A stretch of DNA of 64,000 nt, from positions 800,946-864,945 of the forward strand of contig CANLEE010000001.1 in assembly GCA_947489585.1 (NCBI GenBank), read 5' to 3'. Under the pieces are notes generated by a model, which saw only the letters and a list, made by a program, of their open reading frames with translations, searched no databases and had not been told where the DNA came from. Numbering within the stretch: the first letter of the stretch is position 1; the number at the start of each line of letters is the position of its first letter. The DNA comes from an uncultured Psychroserpens sp. Its GTDB lineage: Bacteria > Bacteroidota > Bacteroidia > Flavobacteriales > Flavobacteriaceae. Below are positions 1 to 8,298 of this stretch, one piece after another. A program made the position numbers and the translations under genes.

Positions 1-278
1 ATATAGTCATTACTTCTCAAATTAAAGTCTACAAAGTTGTTTTTATAATATTCAATTCCTTGATTTAAGCTTTGCTGTATGTCTTTAGAAAAATTTTGAC
101 GAATAATTGTACTGTCTTTTTGGACATTCATGAATGACTCCATCCATAAAAAATGATGCATATTAAACCAATAATTAATCTCAAAATCGAAACCTTCCGT
201 TGAGTTTTGTATTCGATTTTGCGACTGGGTTATTTGATATGACAGACAAATTGTAATTAAAAAAACAAGGTTTTTCAC
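1..278 (-). CDS. Partial exported protein of unknown function
   Basis: An open frame runs from a GTG codon to the left window edge without a stop, so the 3' part is missing. The start is the only good one: an in-frame TAA lies 15 bases upstream of the GTG. The first 20 residues (MKNLVFLITICL...) form a lysine-plus-hydrophobic signal peptide ending near TQSQ. The rest, about 70 residues, is polar and aromatic-rich (FNMHHFLWMESFM) and matches no family I recognise. It is the first of a run of exported proteins on this strand, with about 970 bases to the next start upstream. That it is a real gene is inferred from the signal peptide and amino-acid composition. Confidence 0.55.
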   Translation of the reverse strand, partial: MKNLVFLITICLSYQITQSQNRIQNSTEGFDFEINYWFNMHHFLWMESFMNVQKDSTIIRQNFSKDIQQSLNQGIEYYKNNFVDFNLRSNDY

Positions 279-306
279 TGTATTTAATGCTTAAAAGGTT
301 TATAAA

Positions 307-1248
307 TTAATCTTCGATTGATACTATTTCTTGATACAGTTTATAAATATCATTGATTTTAGGCTCTTGCTTCATCAATCTTATTCTCTCATTGTGTTTT
401 GGCATCCATCTATAAAGCCATGACACACCCCATTTTTTATAGTACACATTAGGTTGGCTATACACCGGATCTTCTAATGCTTCACTCAAACTAATAAATT
501 CATATTTCTTCTCTTTCAACTTATGTATCAAAACATCTATATAATCTGCATTTAATGAATTGTCGTGACATAAGTAAATGTGATGAATCTTTCTCCCATA
601 TTGTGTTTTACTTAGTTTGTCAAAAAAATCAAAATATTCTAATGTTTTTTCTATATAGGCATTAGCTATTTTAATTGCTTCAGCTTTATCCTCTTTTCTC
701 AAATAATATTCATATAAATAATTATACATCCAATCAGAACTTTCAACCGTAAAAGGTGCAACAATATAGTCTCTCTCTTTTAAAGCCTTGCTAATCTGAT
801 ATTGTTGAATGGAATCTTTTCCTAAATCATTAAACGGAAACCTAAAGTAAGATAATGGCTTATTATACTTAAGAGCTAAAGCTTTGCTTATATGCTCGCC
901 TTTATCAATATTATCAATAAAAGCTTCTACCCCAACTTGCGAATAGTGAGGGTGACTGTATGAATGATTTCCTAGTTCTGTAAATTCTCTCTTTATCCAA
1001 TGATCAAGCAATTCAAAATTCTTGACCACAGAATCTGTTTTGAATACTAGTCCTTCATTTATAAAAATTGCAATAGGAACTTGTAATGTATCAAGCTTGT
1101 TAAGCAATTTAGCATCGAAATTATCTTTAGTATATTTTTCTGTGTTTGGGACATCATCAATGGTTATAGATACTTTAGATTGACTAAACGCTACAAATGA
1201 AAAACAACAAACAAAAGTAATTAAGCAAGCTCTACGCGTTTTTAACAT
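307..1248 (-). CDS. Polysaccharide deacetylase (NodB-like) family protein
   Basis: Exported protein of the NodB/carbohydrate esterase 4 type, a family of metal-dependent deacetylases acting on N- or O-acetylated polysaccharides. Seen in the sequence: a signal peptide (residues 1-22, cleavage after AFSQ), motif 1 as SITIDDVP (D31, D32; usual form TFDDG) and motif 2 as GNHSYSHP (H95, H99), which supplies the metal-binding histidines. A late HIYLCHDN segment near residue 225 resembles the family's histidine motif 5. Motif 1 is atypical (DDVP rather than DDGP), as in the branch of this family found near hydrolases. The substrate cannot be inferred. It stands alone, with short gaps on both sides. 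Confidence 0.8.
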   Translation of the reverse strand: MLKTRRACLITFVCCFSFVAFSQSKVSITIDDVPNTEKYTKDNFDAKLLNKLDTLQVPIAIFINEGLVFKTDSVVKNFELLDHWIKREFTELGNHSYSHPHYSQVGVEAFIDNIDKGEHISKALALKYNKPLSYFRFPFNDLGKDSIQQYQISKALKERDYIVAPFTVESSDWMYNYLYEYYLRKEDKAEAIKIANAYIEKTLEYFDFFDKLSKTQYGRKIHHIYLCHDNSLNADYIDVLIHKLKEKKYEFISLSEALEDPVYSQPNVYYKKWGVSWLYRWMPKHNERIRLMKQEPKINDIYKLYQEIVSIED

Positions 1249-1319
1249 ATCTCATTATTTAATTAAATATTTGTGTTCTAAAACCTTCAAATGCCCTAAT
1301 GAAATAGTCTTAATTAAAC

Positions 1320-2777
1320 TCATTCATTAAAATAATTAATTATGAATTGAACTTTATCTTCTACATCTTTATCTATAGGTATATCTGGAATAATTCCTGT
1401 TTTATTATAACCTCCATTTTCTGGGAATACCTTTTTATGCCAAGTCCCTGTTGGGTAACCAAATAGGATATTTTGCTTACCACTTTCTAATGGTAATACA
1501 TTTATACTTGTATAGTCTATTCCACCCATCGTTGGTCTGCCAAAAGTTGTAACCTTACTACTCACTTTTTTAGAATGTAGTATAAATGATTCTGCAGCAC
1601 TCATACAACCATTATCAATAAGTATAGCTACGTTTTTGATTTTAGATTTAGTCTCTGGAAATTTTCTTGAAGGGAATTGAGGCCCATCTACAATTTTACC
1701 TATATTATTTTTTATTCTATCTGCTACTGGACCATAAACATCACTTGCTTTTTGGCCTCTTTCTGCAAACTTTTCAAAATAATCCAGATTTGCTTTAGAC
1801 GCTAGTACTTTACCTTGATTACTACTTTTAGGTCGTTCTGCATAGTAACTTATAAAATCAAAATATAAGCTTCCGCTACCACCTCCATTACCTCTTATAT
1901 CAAAAATTAGAGTTGTTGTGCTCTTTAATAGGTCTGCATACTCGGTAAGAATTTTTTCAAATTCAGATTTTGAAGAATACGAAAATGAAGGTATGGATAT
2001 CAACGTATTTTTATCATCAATCTTCTTTATAGTTGGTAATTTTGCACCATCTTTATGAATCATACTAATTTCTCTATTCTCAGAAAGTCCTAGTTTAGTC
2101 CATGTCGTGATACCAGCAATATTAATAAGTGTAGCATCTTTATAAATTCCTCCATATTTATAGGCAGTTGAATAGTTATAGAAATTAAAAGTACCATCTA
2201 TACCACCTTCAACTTCCGTAGCCTCGAATTCTGCCTTTAATTCTCCAGGTTCAACGCCTTCTAATTTAGAGCCTATTATATAAGCTCTATAAAACCCTTC
2301 ATCTTTAATAATGACAATCTCAGAATCTCCATCTGACCATTTTCCTATAATGCCATCAAGCCCATTTTTTTCAACCATGTTTTTCTGGTATTTAAGTGTC
2401 TTAAGTACGCTTTGAATATTTACACGTTGGCTTTTGATACGCTTCTTATTAGCTGCTAATTCTTCTTCGGAAAATTTTGGGGATTCAAACACAAACATGT
2501 GTCCATCATTAAAATAAGTGAGAAAATCTTGTAAAAAATTTGTGCAATCTTCACCTTTTATAGCCTTAGCCTTATTTCTATATTGCAACACCAAATCATC
2601 ATATACTTTGGCCGTATCATCAATTCTCATTTGTGCTAATGCAATATAATTATCTTCAACTTTTTGGATTAAGTCTTCAAATGCTACTTTACAGTCACAT
2701 GTCGTATCACTTTGTTGAGCATTTGATATAAGCGTAAAAAAAAGTGCTAAACCACTCAATATATATTTCATTCTCAT
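1320..2777 (-). CDS. S41 family peptidase (C-terminal processing protease-like)
   Basis: Exported serine peptidase of family S41. A signal peptide ends at SNAQQ (residue ~21). Residues ~50-240 have no domain I can name; the S41 core follows, with the substrate-loop motif IFDIRGNGGGSG (~290-303) and the nucleophile segment NGCMSAAESF, in which S393 is the expected catalytic serine. The C-terminal GTGI..D segment (TGIIPDIPID) is typical of the family. Unlike tail-specific proteases of the CtpA type I see no PDZ domain, so it belongs to the shorter Bacteroidota S41 group, often annotated only as S41 peptidase. MRMKY offers two starts two codons apart. Substrate unknown. Confidence 0.85.
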   Translation of the reverse strand: MRMKYILSGLALFFTLISNAQQSDTTCDCKVAFEDLIQKVEDNYIALAQMRIDDTAKVYDDLVLQYRNKAKAIKGEDCTNFLQDFLTYFNDGHMFVFESPKFSEEELAANKKRIKSQRVNIQSVLKTLKYQKNMVEKNGLDGIIGKWSDGDSEIVIIKDEGFYRAYIIGSKLEGVEPGELKAEFEATEVEGGIDGTFNFYNYSTAYKYGGIYKDATLINIAGITTWTKLGLSENREISMIHKDGAKLPTIKKIDDKNTLISIPSFSYSSKSEFEKILTEYADLLKSTTTLIFDIRGNGGGSGSLYFDFISYYAERPKSSNQGKVLASKANLDYFEKFAERGQKASDVYGPVADRIKNNIGKIVDGPQFPSRKFPETKSKIKNVAILIDNGCMSAAESFILHSKKVSSKVTTFGRPTMGGIDYTSINVLPLESGKQNILFGYPTGTWHKKVFPENGGYNKTGIIPDIPIDKDVEDKVQFIINYFNE

Positions 2778-3002
2778 CTTAATTAAATTGTGTGTATGCT
2801 AATAAACTTAACATATATAGTATTGCGCACATTAGTATTTGTTGTGAACTACTCTCAAAATGTTTTAAGTTTAATGGTGAGTGAATTATAGTAAGTTAAA
2901 CAACAGCATTAAGAATAGTTTGGCAACGCTTAATTACTCTTTTTCAAATTGAAATATAGAACTCTTTTCAACGAAATAGTCAAATCACATAAACGACAGG
3001 AC

Positions 3003-4256
3003 TCAATTACTGAAATCTATTTTAATTGGCATCGATGTTTTGTCAATAAACACCAATCCATCAAAAGATTTTGCAAGTGATAACTTTCTTGTTCTATTTA
3101 GATCTACAAATGAGTTATTTACAACGACTTCTTCAAACAACCACTTATTATTTTTTCTTGTTTTAATAGGCATTGGCATAAAGCAGACCTTATCATTTAT
3201 AGCATTAATAATATGTCTAACATCTAATTTTTCGGCATTTATAGGATCCATTTTTTCTAACTCTCCTCCGTTATTGGCATATTCGCCATCACCTATAAAA
3301 AAACCAATTGAATACGTTTCATTTGGGTATTTCTTCTTCAAGTATTCACCTGCTACTTCTTCGTTTTCATTGTATTTAGATATATGGAAATTATGCCCTA
3401 CAACAATTATTTTTTCGTCTTTAAATATGTACTCTTTTAACCATGAAATATTATCAGCCATTGCCGAATCTCTGGCTTTCCATCGTTTGTGGTAATCTTT
3501 ATCTTTTAAAAAGTCTAGTCTGTAATTGAGGTACCTAACCCTATTATTAACTGTTTGATTAATATACATAAGGTTTTTACTGAAGTGCTTCTCATTAACA
3601 GATAAGGCTTTAAAAAAACTTTTATAGTCTTTAATAAGCTGATTAACTTCTAGACTTAAGGAGTCATAAACAGTCGTTCTTTTTTTCTTCAATTCATCCT
3701 CCAGCAAATCAAATCTATCGTCTAGTCTATTATATAGTTTAGGAGGAATGTCTTTCTTCTTTGCTTCCATTTCCATTAAAGGTAAAAATGCGCCTCCGCT
3801 TCCTTTTTGCACATCAAATCCTGCTATCGCTATATTTTTTTCCTTTACGTAAGCCATCAAATTTGCAAATTCTTGAGTTCTCCATATTCCATAAAACCCT
3901 AATGTCATAAACTCTGGCGAATATTTTTTCTTCCTATCATTTAAAATAACTAATTCCCCAATACCTGCTTCAAATAGAATAGTGTTGAATCCTTCCTTTT
4001 CATGCAAATATTTAATAAGATCATTCCTGGTATCGAAATTTTCTTTAGAACCATGATTTAACTCACCTAATAGCACAATTGACTTCCCTTTAATTTCTTT
4101 ACTAATTGAAGACCAATTTCCATTAGAATAATTGAGATCTACATGTACAGAATGTGTGCTTTTATTTATAACTTTTAGTTGTTTTTCAGTGAGTTTTTGA
4201 GCAAAAGCAACAACTGTACAGCATAAGGAAATAACGAGTAATAATGATTTTTTCAT
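3003..4256 (-). CDS. Erythromycin esterase-like family protein
   Basis: Exported protein related to the erythromycin esterase family (EreA/EreB-like fold). The match rests on the N-terminal block IVLLGELNHGSKENF followed by NTILFEAG, and the later VVGHNFHISK, which together carry the conserved His and Glu residues of that fold. The family includes true macrolide esterases and many proteins of unknown role; nothing here shows antibiotic resistance, and the signal peptide makes an extracytoplasmic hydrolase more likely. An upstream ATG six codons earlier is possible, but the signal peptide (MKKSLLLVISL...AFAQ) starts cleanly at this ATG. An 18-bp palindrome lies just upstream. Confidence 0.75.
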   Translation of the reverse strand: MKKSLLLVISLCCTVVAFAQKLTEKQLKVINKSTHSVHVDLNYSNGNWSSISKEIKGKSIVLLGELNHGSKENFDTRNDLIKYLHEKEGFNTILFEAGIGELVILNDRKKKYSPEFMTLGFYGIWRTQEFANLMAYVKEKNIAIAGFDVQKGSGGAFLPLMEMEAKKKDIPPKLYNRLDDRFDLLEDELKKKRTTVYDSLSLEVNQLIKDYKSFFKALSVNEKHFSKNLMYINQTVNNRVRYLNYRLDFLKDKDYHKRWKARDSAMADNISWLKEYIFKDEKIIVVGHNFHISKYNENEEVAGEYLKKKYPNETYSIGFFIGDGEYANNGGELEKMDPINAEKLDVRHIINAINDKVCFMPMPIKTRKNNKWLFEEVVVNNSFVDLNRTRKLSLAKSFDGLVFIDKTSMPIKIDFSN

Positions 4257-4268
4257 ACTATCGGAAGT

Positions 4269-4286
4269 AAACAAATTAATTTGTTT
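4269..4286. promoter_or_regulatory. 18-bp perfect palindrome upstream of the esterase-like gene
   Basis: The sequence AAACAAATTAATTTGTTT is a perfect inverted repeat lying 13-30 bases upstream of the preferred ATG at 4256. Its position in the presumed leader or promoter makes it a possible operator. It is purely A/T/G/C-poor sequence, so chance is not excluded. Confidence 0.3.
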
Positions 4287-4462
4287 GATAAAGATAATAC
4301 ATCTATTATCAAGTATATAGTCTCATGTTACGAACCACTTAAAAATTGTTTTAAATCAAAAAGTAACTCATTTATAACAAAAAACAGTACAACAACCATA
4401 AACTTAAACCAATGAGCCTAAATACCTCTTAAATTAATACTCTGAACAAAACGTAATTCAAA

Positions 4463-4930
4463 ATGAAAAAAGCACTATTATTTTTACTCGCAATTTCTCT
4501 TTTAAGCTGCAACTCAGAAGAAGAAACAGAAGCTTTTCCAGACGCTCTTTTTGAGCCAATATTGATAGCTCAAGACAATCTCTATGGCAATGGTGATGAA
4601 GGTATTCTTCAGCAAAACTTAGTTATTACCGATCAAGACTCTTGGATGAATTTAATTGCTCAAATGGATTCTGTAAACAATGAATCTAGTAACTTTTCGG
4701 AAATTGACATCAACTTTTCTGAGTATATTATTATTGCCGTTTTTGATCATCTTAGAACTAATGGAGGTCATGTTATCGAATTAGATATTGTTACTGACCC
4801 AGCCTATAATGTCACTGTAAATATAGCAAATACTATCTCTGAAGGAGGTGTTAATACCGTAATGACACAACCCTATCATATTGTAAAAGTTCCTGCCTTT
4901 GTGGGAGAAGTTACATTTAGTAATAATTAA
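4463..4930 (+). CDS. Lipoprotein with PrcB-like C-terminal domain
   Basis: A 155-residue lipoprotein. The N-terminus has a short hydrophobic signal and lipobox LLSC (Cys16), followed by an acidic stretch EEETEAFPD. The C-terminal half (WMNLIAQM... SEYIIIAVFDHLRTNGGHVIEL... PYHIVKVPAF) matches the arrangement of the PrcB C-terminal domain, known as the accessory domain of a spirochaete protease complex but common as a stand-alone lipoprotein in Bacteroidota. No protease gene is adjacent on this strand; the neighbours are divergent or convergent. Function beyond this domain is not known. Confidence 0.75.
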   Translation: MKKALLFLLAISLLSCNSEEETEAFPDALFEPILIAQDNLYGNGDEGILQQNLVITDQDSWMNLIAQMDSVNNESSNFSEIDINFSEYIIIAVFDHLRTNGGHVIELDIVTDPAYNVTVNIANTISEGGVNTVMTQPYHIVKVPAFVGEVTFSNN

Positions 4931-5112
4931 GCTTTTATACCCTAATAATATAAAACCCTTGCTTCATGTTACTAGACTATGTGAAAAGACTTTTAAACTT
5001 TTATCGTACTAGTATCTATATCGTAAAGATTAAAATTGATTTGATTGATTACACAACTCAAAGTCTTAAGTTAATTGTTGATTAGTAGGATTGACGTTTG
5101 TGATTGATTGCC

Positions 5113-5144
5113 AAGCGCTCAAAACAGGTTTTGGGCGCTTTTTA
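5113..5144 (+). terminator. Strong rho-independent terminator
   Basis: A 13-bp stem (AAGCGCTCAAAAC / GTTTTGGGCGCTT, one G-U pair) with a two-base gap is followed by five T on the plus strand. It lies 183 bases after the PrcB-like gene with no reading frame between, so that transcript either has a long 3' tail or another short transcript ends here. No U-tract exists on the minus strand. Confidence 0.75.
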
Positions 5145-5185
5145 TCACTATTACAATCTTTTAAAGATAGATTCTAATATCGAAA

Positions 5186-5677
5186 TTAATCTGAATAACG
5201 TTGGCCAACAATTTTCTTTAATTGATTAGCAGGGTAACTTGAATGCCTAGAAATGATTTTCCAGTGTCCAGCTTCAAAAACAAAAATGTCTGTATTTAAA
5301 AAACTTGCATTCCAAGGTTTACCTTTATATGTACTTTCCCAATCTATTCTGCATCGTAATATCGCTACGTTTTCATAAATAGTTATATTATAGTCGTATA
5401 GATCATATGCTTTTACTTGAATTATATCTGGGTTACAAGCGCCCCAAATATATTGTTCCTTATTTAAAAACTCCCCATTTGAATCAGAGCTCGTTAATAA
5501 AAAAGAGTCATGAAGTATTTGTCTTAATTCATCCTTATCTTTCACTTTAAGAGCACTAAAAAAATCTTCAAAAACAGTAATTACTTTCTGTTTGTCTTGC
5601 GCAATATCTTTAGCGTTTTGTGCAAAACAATGGCTGTTTAAAAAAAGAATCGTCAAAACCCCAATAATATGTTTCAT
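5186..5677 (-). CDS. Exported NTF2-like (SnoaL/DUF4440-type) protein
   Basis: A 163-residue protein with a signal peptide ending at CFAQ (~residue 20). The rest has the cone-shaped NTF2-like pattern: a first helix with VFEDFFSALKVKDKDEL, a strand with LHDSFLLTSS, a central AILRCRIDWES strand and a final strand FEAGHWKIISRHSS, the hallmark ending of DUF4440/SnoaL-like proteins. Members are small exported or cytoplasmic folds of mostly unknown function. It follows the DoxX-like gene by 29 bases on the same strand and is probably co-transcribed with it. Confidence 0.75.
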   Translation of the reverse strand: MKHIIGVLTILFLNSHCFAQNAKDIAQDKQKVITVFEDFFSALKVKDKDELRQILHDSFLLTSSDSNGEFLNKEQYIWGACNPDIIQVKAYDLYDYNITIYENVAILRCRIDWESTYKGKPWNASFLNTDIFVFEAGHWKIISRHSSYPANQLKKIVGQRYSD

Positions 5678-5706
5678 AATTGTATGATTTAAATAATAAC
5701 CCTAAA

Positions 5707-6138
5707 CTAATCTTTAGTTCTTGTCGTATAATGATCTAACGAAATTTCATCTGCTCCAGTAAAAATAAATGTAAGGCTTCCAAAGAGCATTGCTAAAGCT
5801 GGTGTCATTCCTTCAAGACTATCATTACTCTTGATATGAACGAACAGCAGTGCAATTACAAAATTGATTACCAAAAAAAATGATGCAATTCTAATTTTAT
5901 ATCCTATTAAAACAAATAGTCCACAAACAAATTGAATTCCTACAGATAGCACTGCACTAACTATTGGAAAAGGAAATTGATGTGATTCTAAAAATGAGGC
6001 AAACTCTAGCATTTTACCCCAGCTTATAATATTATCAATGACACCATAAATTAATCGGCATCCTATAAATATCCTTAGTAATAAAATGCCAATATTATTT
6101 TTATGATTTAAGTAATCTTTTATCTTTAATAGTTTCAT
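5707..6138 (-). CDS. DoxX family membrane protein
   Basis: A 143-residue integral membrane protein with four hydrophobic segments. The motif set (ILLLRIFIGCRLIYGVIDN near the start, FVCGLFVLIGYKIRIASFFLVINF in the middle, MLFGSLTFIFTGADEISLDHY at the end) is typical of the DoxX family, including the closing G-AD--SLD signature. DoxX-like proteins are associated with thiol/oxidative stress and respiratory functions in some bacteria; no specific role can be read here. It is the first gene of a likely pair with the NTF2-like gene and lies downstream of the LytS/LytTR genes, which transcribe in the same direction. Confidence 0.8.
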   Translation of the reverse strand: MKLLKIKDYLNHKNNIGILLLRIFIGCRLIYGVIDNIISWGKMLEFASFLESHQFPFPIVSAVLSVGIQFVCGLFVLIGYKIRIASFFLVINFVIALLFVHIKSNDSLEGMTPALAMLFGSLTFIFTGADEISLDHYTTRTKD

Positions 6139-6408
6139 TATGCTAATATTATTATTTAAAAATTCATTATAAAGATTGTCGAGGTGAAAATAAAATATCC
6201 CATATTCATAAGGTGTTAGGTTTTAAGTGGAATGTCCTAAAAAAAACAATCCAGAGTTAAAAAATGTTTTAATTACTTCTATTTATGTTCTAGACCACTT
6301 GAAATGAAACATGACATATGAATATTCAATTCTAAAACATTCTTCTACTGCATATTATGCAGGTGATTTTATTTGTATTAGAGAGATATTTCGCATTTTT
6401 GATACTAT

Positions 6409-7515
6409 TCATTCAATTGAAGTAATGATTGGTATTTTTATAAAAGCTGTTACTCCAGTCAAATCTTTTTTATTAAAAAGGTCAAAAACAAAATCGTCTT
6501 CATATAGTGTTATTAACCTTTCATATATGTTTTTCAAACCCGTTCCATTTGTAAGGAGATTATCAAAAGATGCGCTTAAAATAGTACCATTATTTTCTAC
6601 TTTAAAGCACAAGTATTCCCCTTCAATAAATACAGAAATGTCAATTTCTAATTCGGTATTATCATAAGAATAGGCATGCTTTATTGCGTTTTCAATAATT
6701 GGTTGAATAAGCATACTTGGAACATACATGGATTGATTAGGTGTTTGAATCTCTTTTCTGATATCTAAGTGATCTGAAAATCTAACAGAGATTATATCAA
6801 TATACTTTTCTAGCACAGACAACTCCTTTGCCAAAGGAATTAACGAATCTTCTTTGAACTCCAAAACCAATCTAAATAAATCACCAAAATCGGCAATTAG
6901 ATTTTGCGATTTTTCTTGATCTATCTCTATCATTGAAGAAATACTGTTGAGTGTATTAAACATAAAATGTGGATGCAGTTGTGATTTTAAAATATTGAGC
7001 TTCGTGGTTGCTAATTGTGATTGTAATTTTGATTTTTGCAATTCAATGTTTTTTACCTTTTTTATATAATAATAAGCCGTTACAATACCTATCATTGAAA
7101 AATAAATAAGAAAGTTATCATGAATAACCATCATGAAATGATCGAATGATACATTTATAAAGAATGAATTAAAATCAAAATCTTTTTTAACGAAAATCGC
7201 AATCAAAGCCGATACAAAAATTATAAACCAACCAATAAAAAAAGAAAAAAACAAATGAACCGAAATAATCATTTTCCAGCTCATTTCTTTTTCAAACATT
7301 TTTTTTGTCAAATGAGCAGCTATGATCATAAAAAAAATGACGACAGCCCAATCCAAAAGAATATTATATACTAACAAATCGTACCAAGATAATTGACTGT
7401 AAGCAGTTAGGTCTTCCATCTTCCAATATACCTTTCGAGCTGCATCTAGTGCCACAGTTAACGTATAAAAAATGGTGAGGTAAATTAAAAGCTGAGCATC
7501 TATGAATTTTTTCAT
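6409..7515 (-). CDS. LytS-type sensor histidine kinase
   Basis: A membrane histidine kinase of the His_kinase/LytS (HPK7-8) type. Residues 1-155 hold four hydrophobic segments; a short coiled linker (KVKNIELQKSKLQSQ) leads to the dimerisation block QLHPHFMFNTLNS, where H183 is the expected phospho-acceptor. The ATPase part shows the N box LIQPIIENAIKHAY and a G box TNGTGLKNIYERL. No extracellular sensor domain is present, so sensing is probably in or near the membrane. The start lies 3 bases after the stop of the response regulator gene, so the pair is co-transcribed. Confidence 0.9.
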   Translation of the reverse strand: MKKFIDAQLLIYLTIFYTLTVALDAARKVYWKMEDLTAYSQLSWYDLLVYNILLDWAVVIFFMIIAAHLTKKMFEKEMSWKMIISVHLFFSFFIGWFIIFVSALIAIFVKKDFDFNSFFINVSFDHFMMVIHDNFLIYFSMIGIVTAYYYIKKVKNIELQKSKLQSQLATTKLNILKSQLHPHFMFNTLNSISSMIEIDQEKSQNLIADFGDLFRLVLEFKEDSLIPLAKELSVLEKYIDIISVRFSDHLDIRKEIQTPNQSMYVPSMLIQPIIENAIKHAYSYDNTELEIDISVFIEGEYLCFKVENNGTILSASFDNLLTNGTGLKNIYERLITLYEDDFVFDLFNKKDLTGVTAFIKIPIITSIE

Positions 7516-7518
7516 TTT

Positions 7519-8298
7519 TTATAATCCTAAAAAATTTAAAAAACCCTTCTTATAACTATGACTAATTCTCAAAAGTTTATCGTCATTCATCATGACATCT
7601 ATTTCACCATAATGAGAGTGAATTAATTTTTTAATGTGTGTTATATTTACAACTGTAGATCTATGTACTCTTTTGAAATTTGAATTATTTAAATCAATAA
7701 GAACATTATTTAATGACGACCGCAAAACATGTACTTTTTCATTCGTATGAATATCAATATAACTACCAGAACCTAAAATGTACTTTATTCTATCAACGTC
7801 AATAAAAGAAACGGTTCTACCTGTCTTAATAGGTAATTTTTCTTTTATTTTATCTAAATTTTGATTACTATTTGATTGACCAATATAGTTAAGTAGTTTA
7901 CTAAAATTTTCTTCAAATACTGGAGCTTCATTTTTTTGAAAAAAATGAAATACTCTATCTACTGTTTTTTTGAATCTTTCCTTTTTGAATGGCTTTAATA
8001 GATAGTCAAAGGCTGAATAGTCAAAAGCTTTTAATGCAAACTCATCAAAAGCGGTAACAAAAACTACAACAGGTTTTTTGCTAGAATTTAGTCTCATTAA
8101 GACATCAAAACCAGACATGTCCTTCATTTTAATGTCCAAAAAAATTAAATCAGGAACTAAGGCACTTATCATTCTTATCGCTTCTTTTCCAGTTTTGCAT
8201 TCTCCAACACATTCTAGTACCGGGCTTTCACTAATTAAACTTCGCAAACGTTTTCTAGCTAAGGGTTCATCGTCAATAACAAGGCAATTTATTTTCAT
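7519..8298 (-). CDS. LytTR-family response regulator
   Basis: Response regulator with an N-terminal receiver (residues 1-120, acid pocket D9-D10, phospho-acceptor D55 in LIFLDIKM, K in LLKPFKK) and a C-terminal LytTR DNA-binding domain (GRTVSFIDVDRIKYIL... FKRVHRSTVVNITHI). A longer frame starts eight codons upstream, but the ATG chosen here overlaps the TGA of the preceding gene as ATGA and begins exactly with the receiver fold (MKINCLVIDDE), so translational coupling to the DUF4932-like gene is likely. Partner of the LytS-type kinase immediately downstream. Confidence 0.92.
   Translation of the reverse strand: MKINCLVIDDEPLARKRLRSLISESPVLECVGECKTGKEAIRMISALVPDLIFLDIKMKDMSGFDVLMRLNSSKKPVVVFVTAFDEFALKAFDYSAFDYLLKPFKKERFKKTVDRVFHFFQKNEAPVFEENFSKLLNYIGQSNSNQNLDKIKEKLPIKTGRTVSFIDVDRIKYILGSGSYIDIHTNEKVHVLRSSLNNVLIDLNNSNFKRVHRSTVVNITHIKKLIHSHYGEIDVMMNDDKLLRISHSYKKGFLNFLGL

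Noticed and set aside
3003..4256. Macrolide resistance by an erythromycin esterase
   Set aside because: The fold match is broad, the protein is exported, and no resistance context is present; no claim of resistance is made.
6311..6667. Plus-strand open frame of 118 codons opposite the LytS-type kinase
   Set aside because: It lies inside a well-conserved kinase gene and its product has no recognisable pattern.
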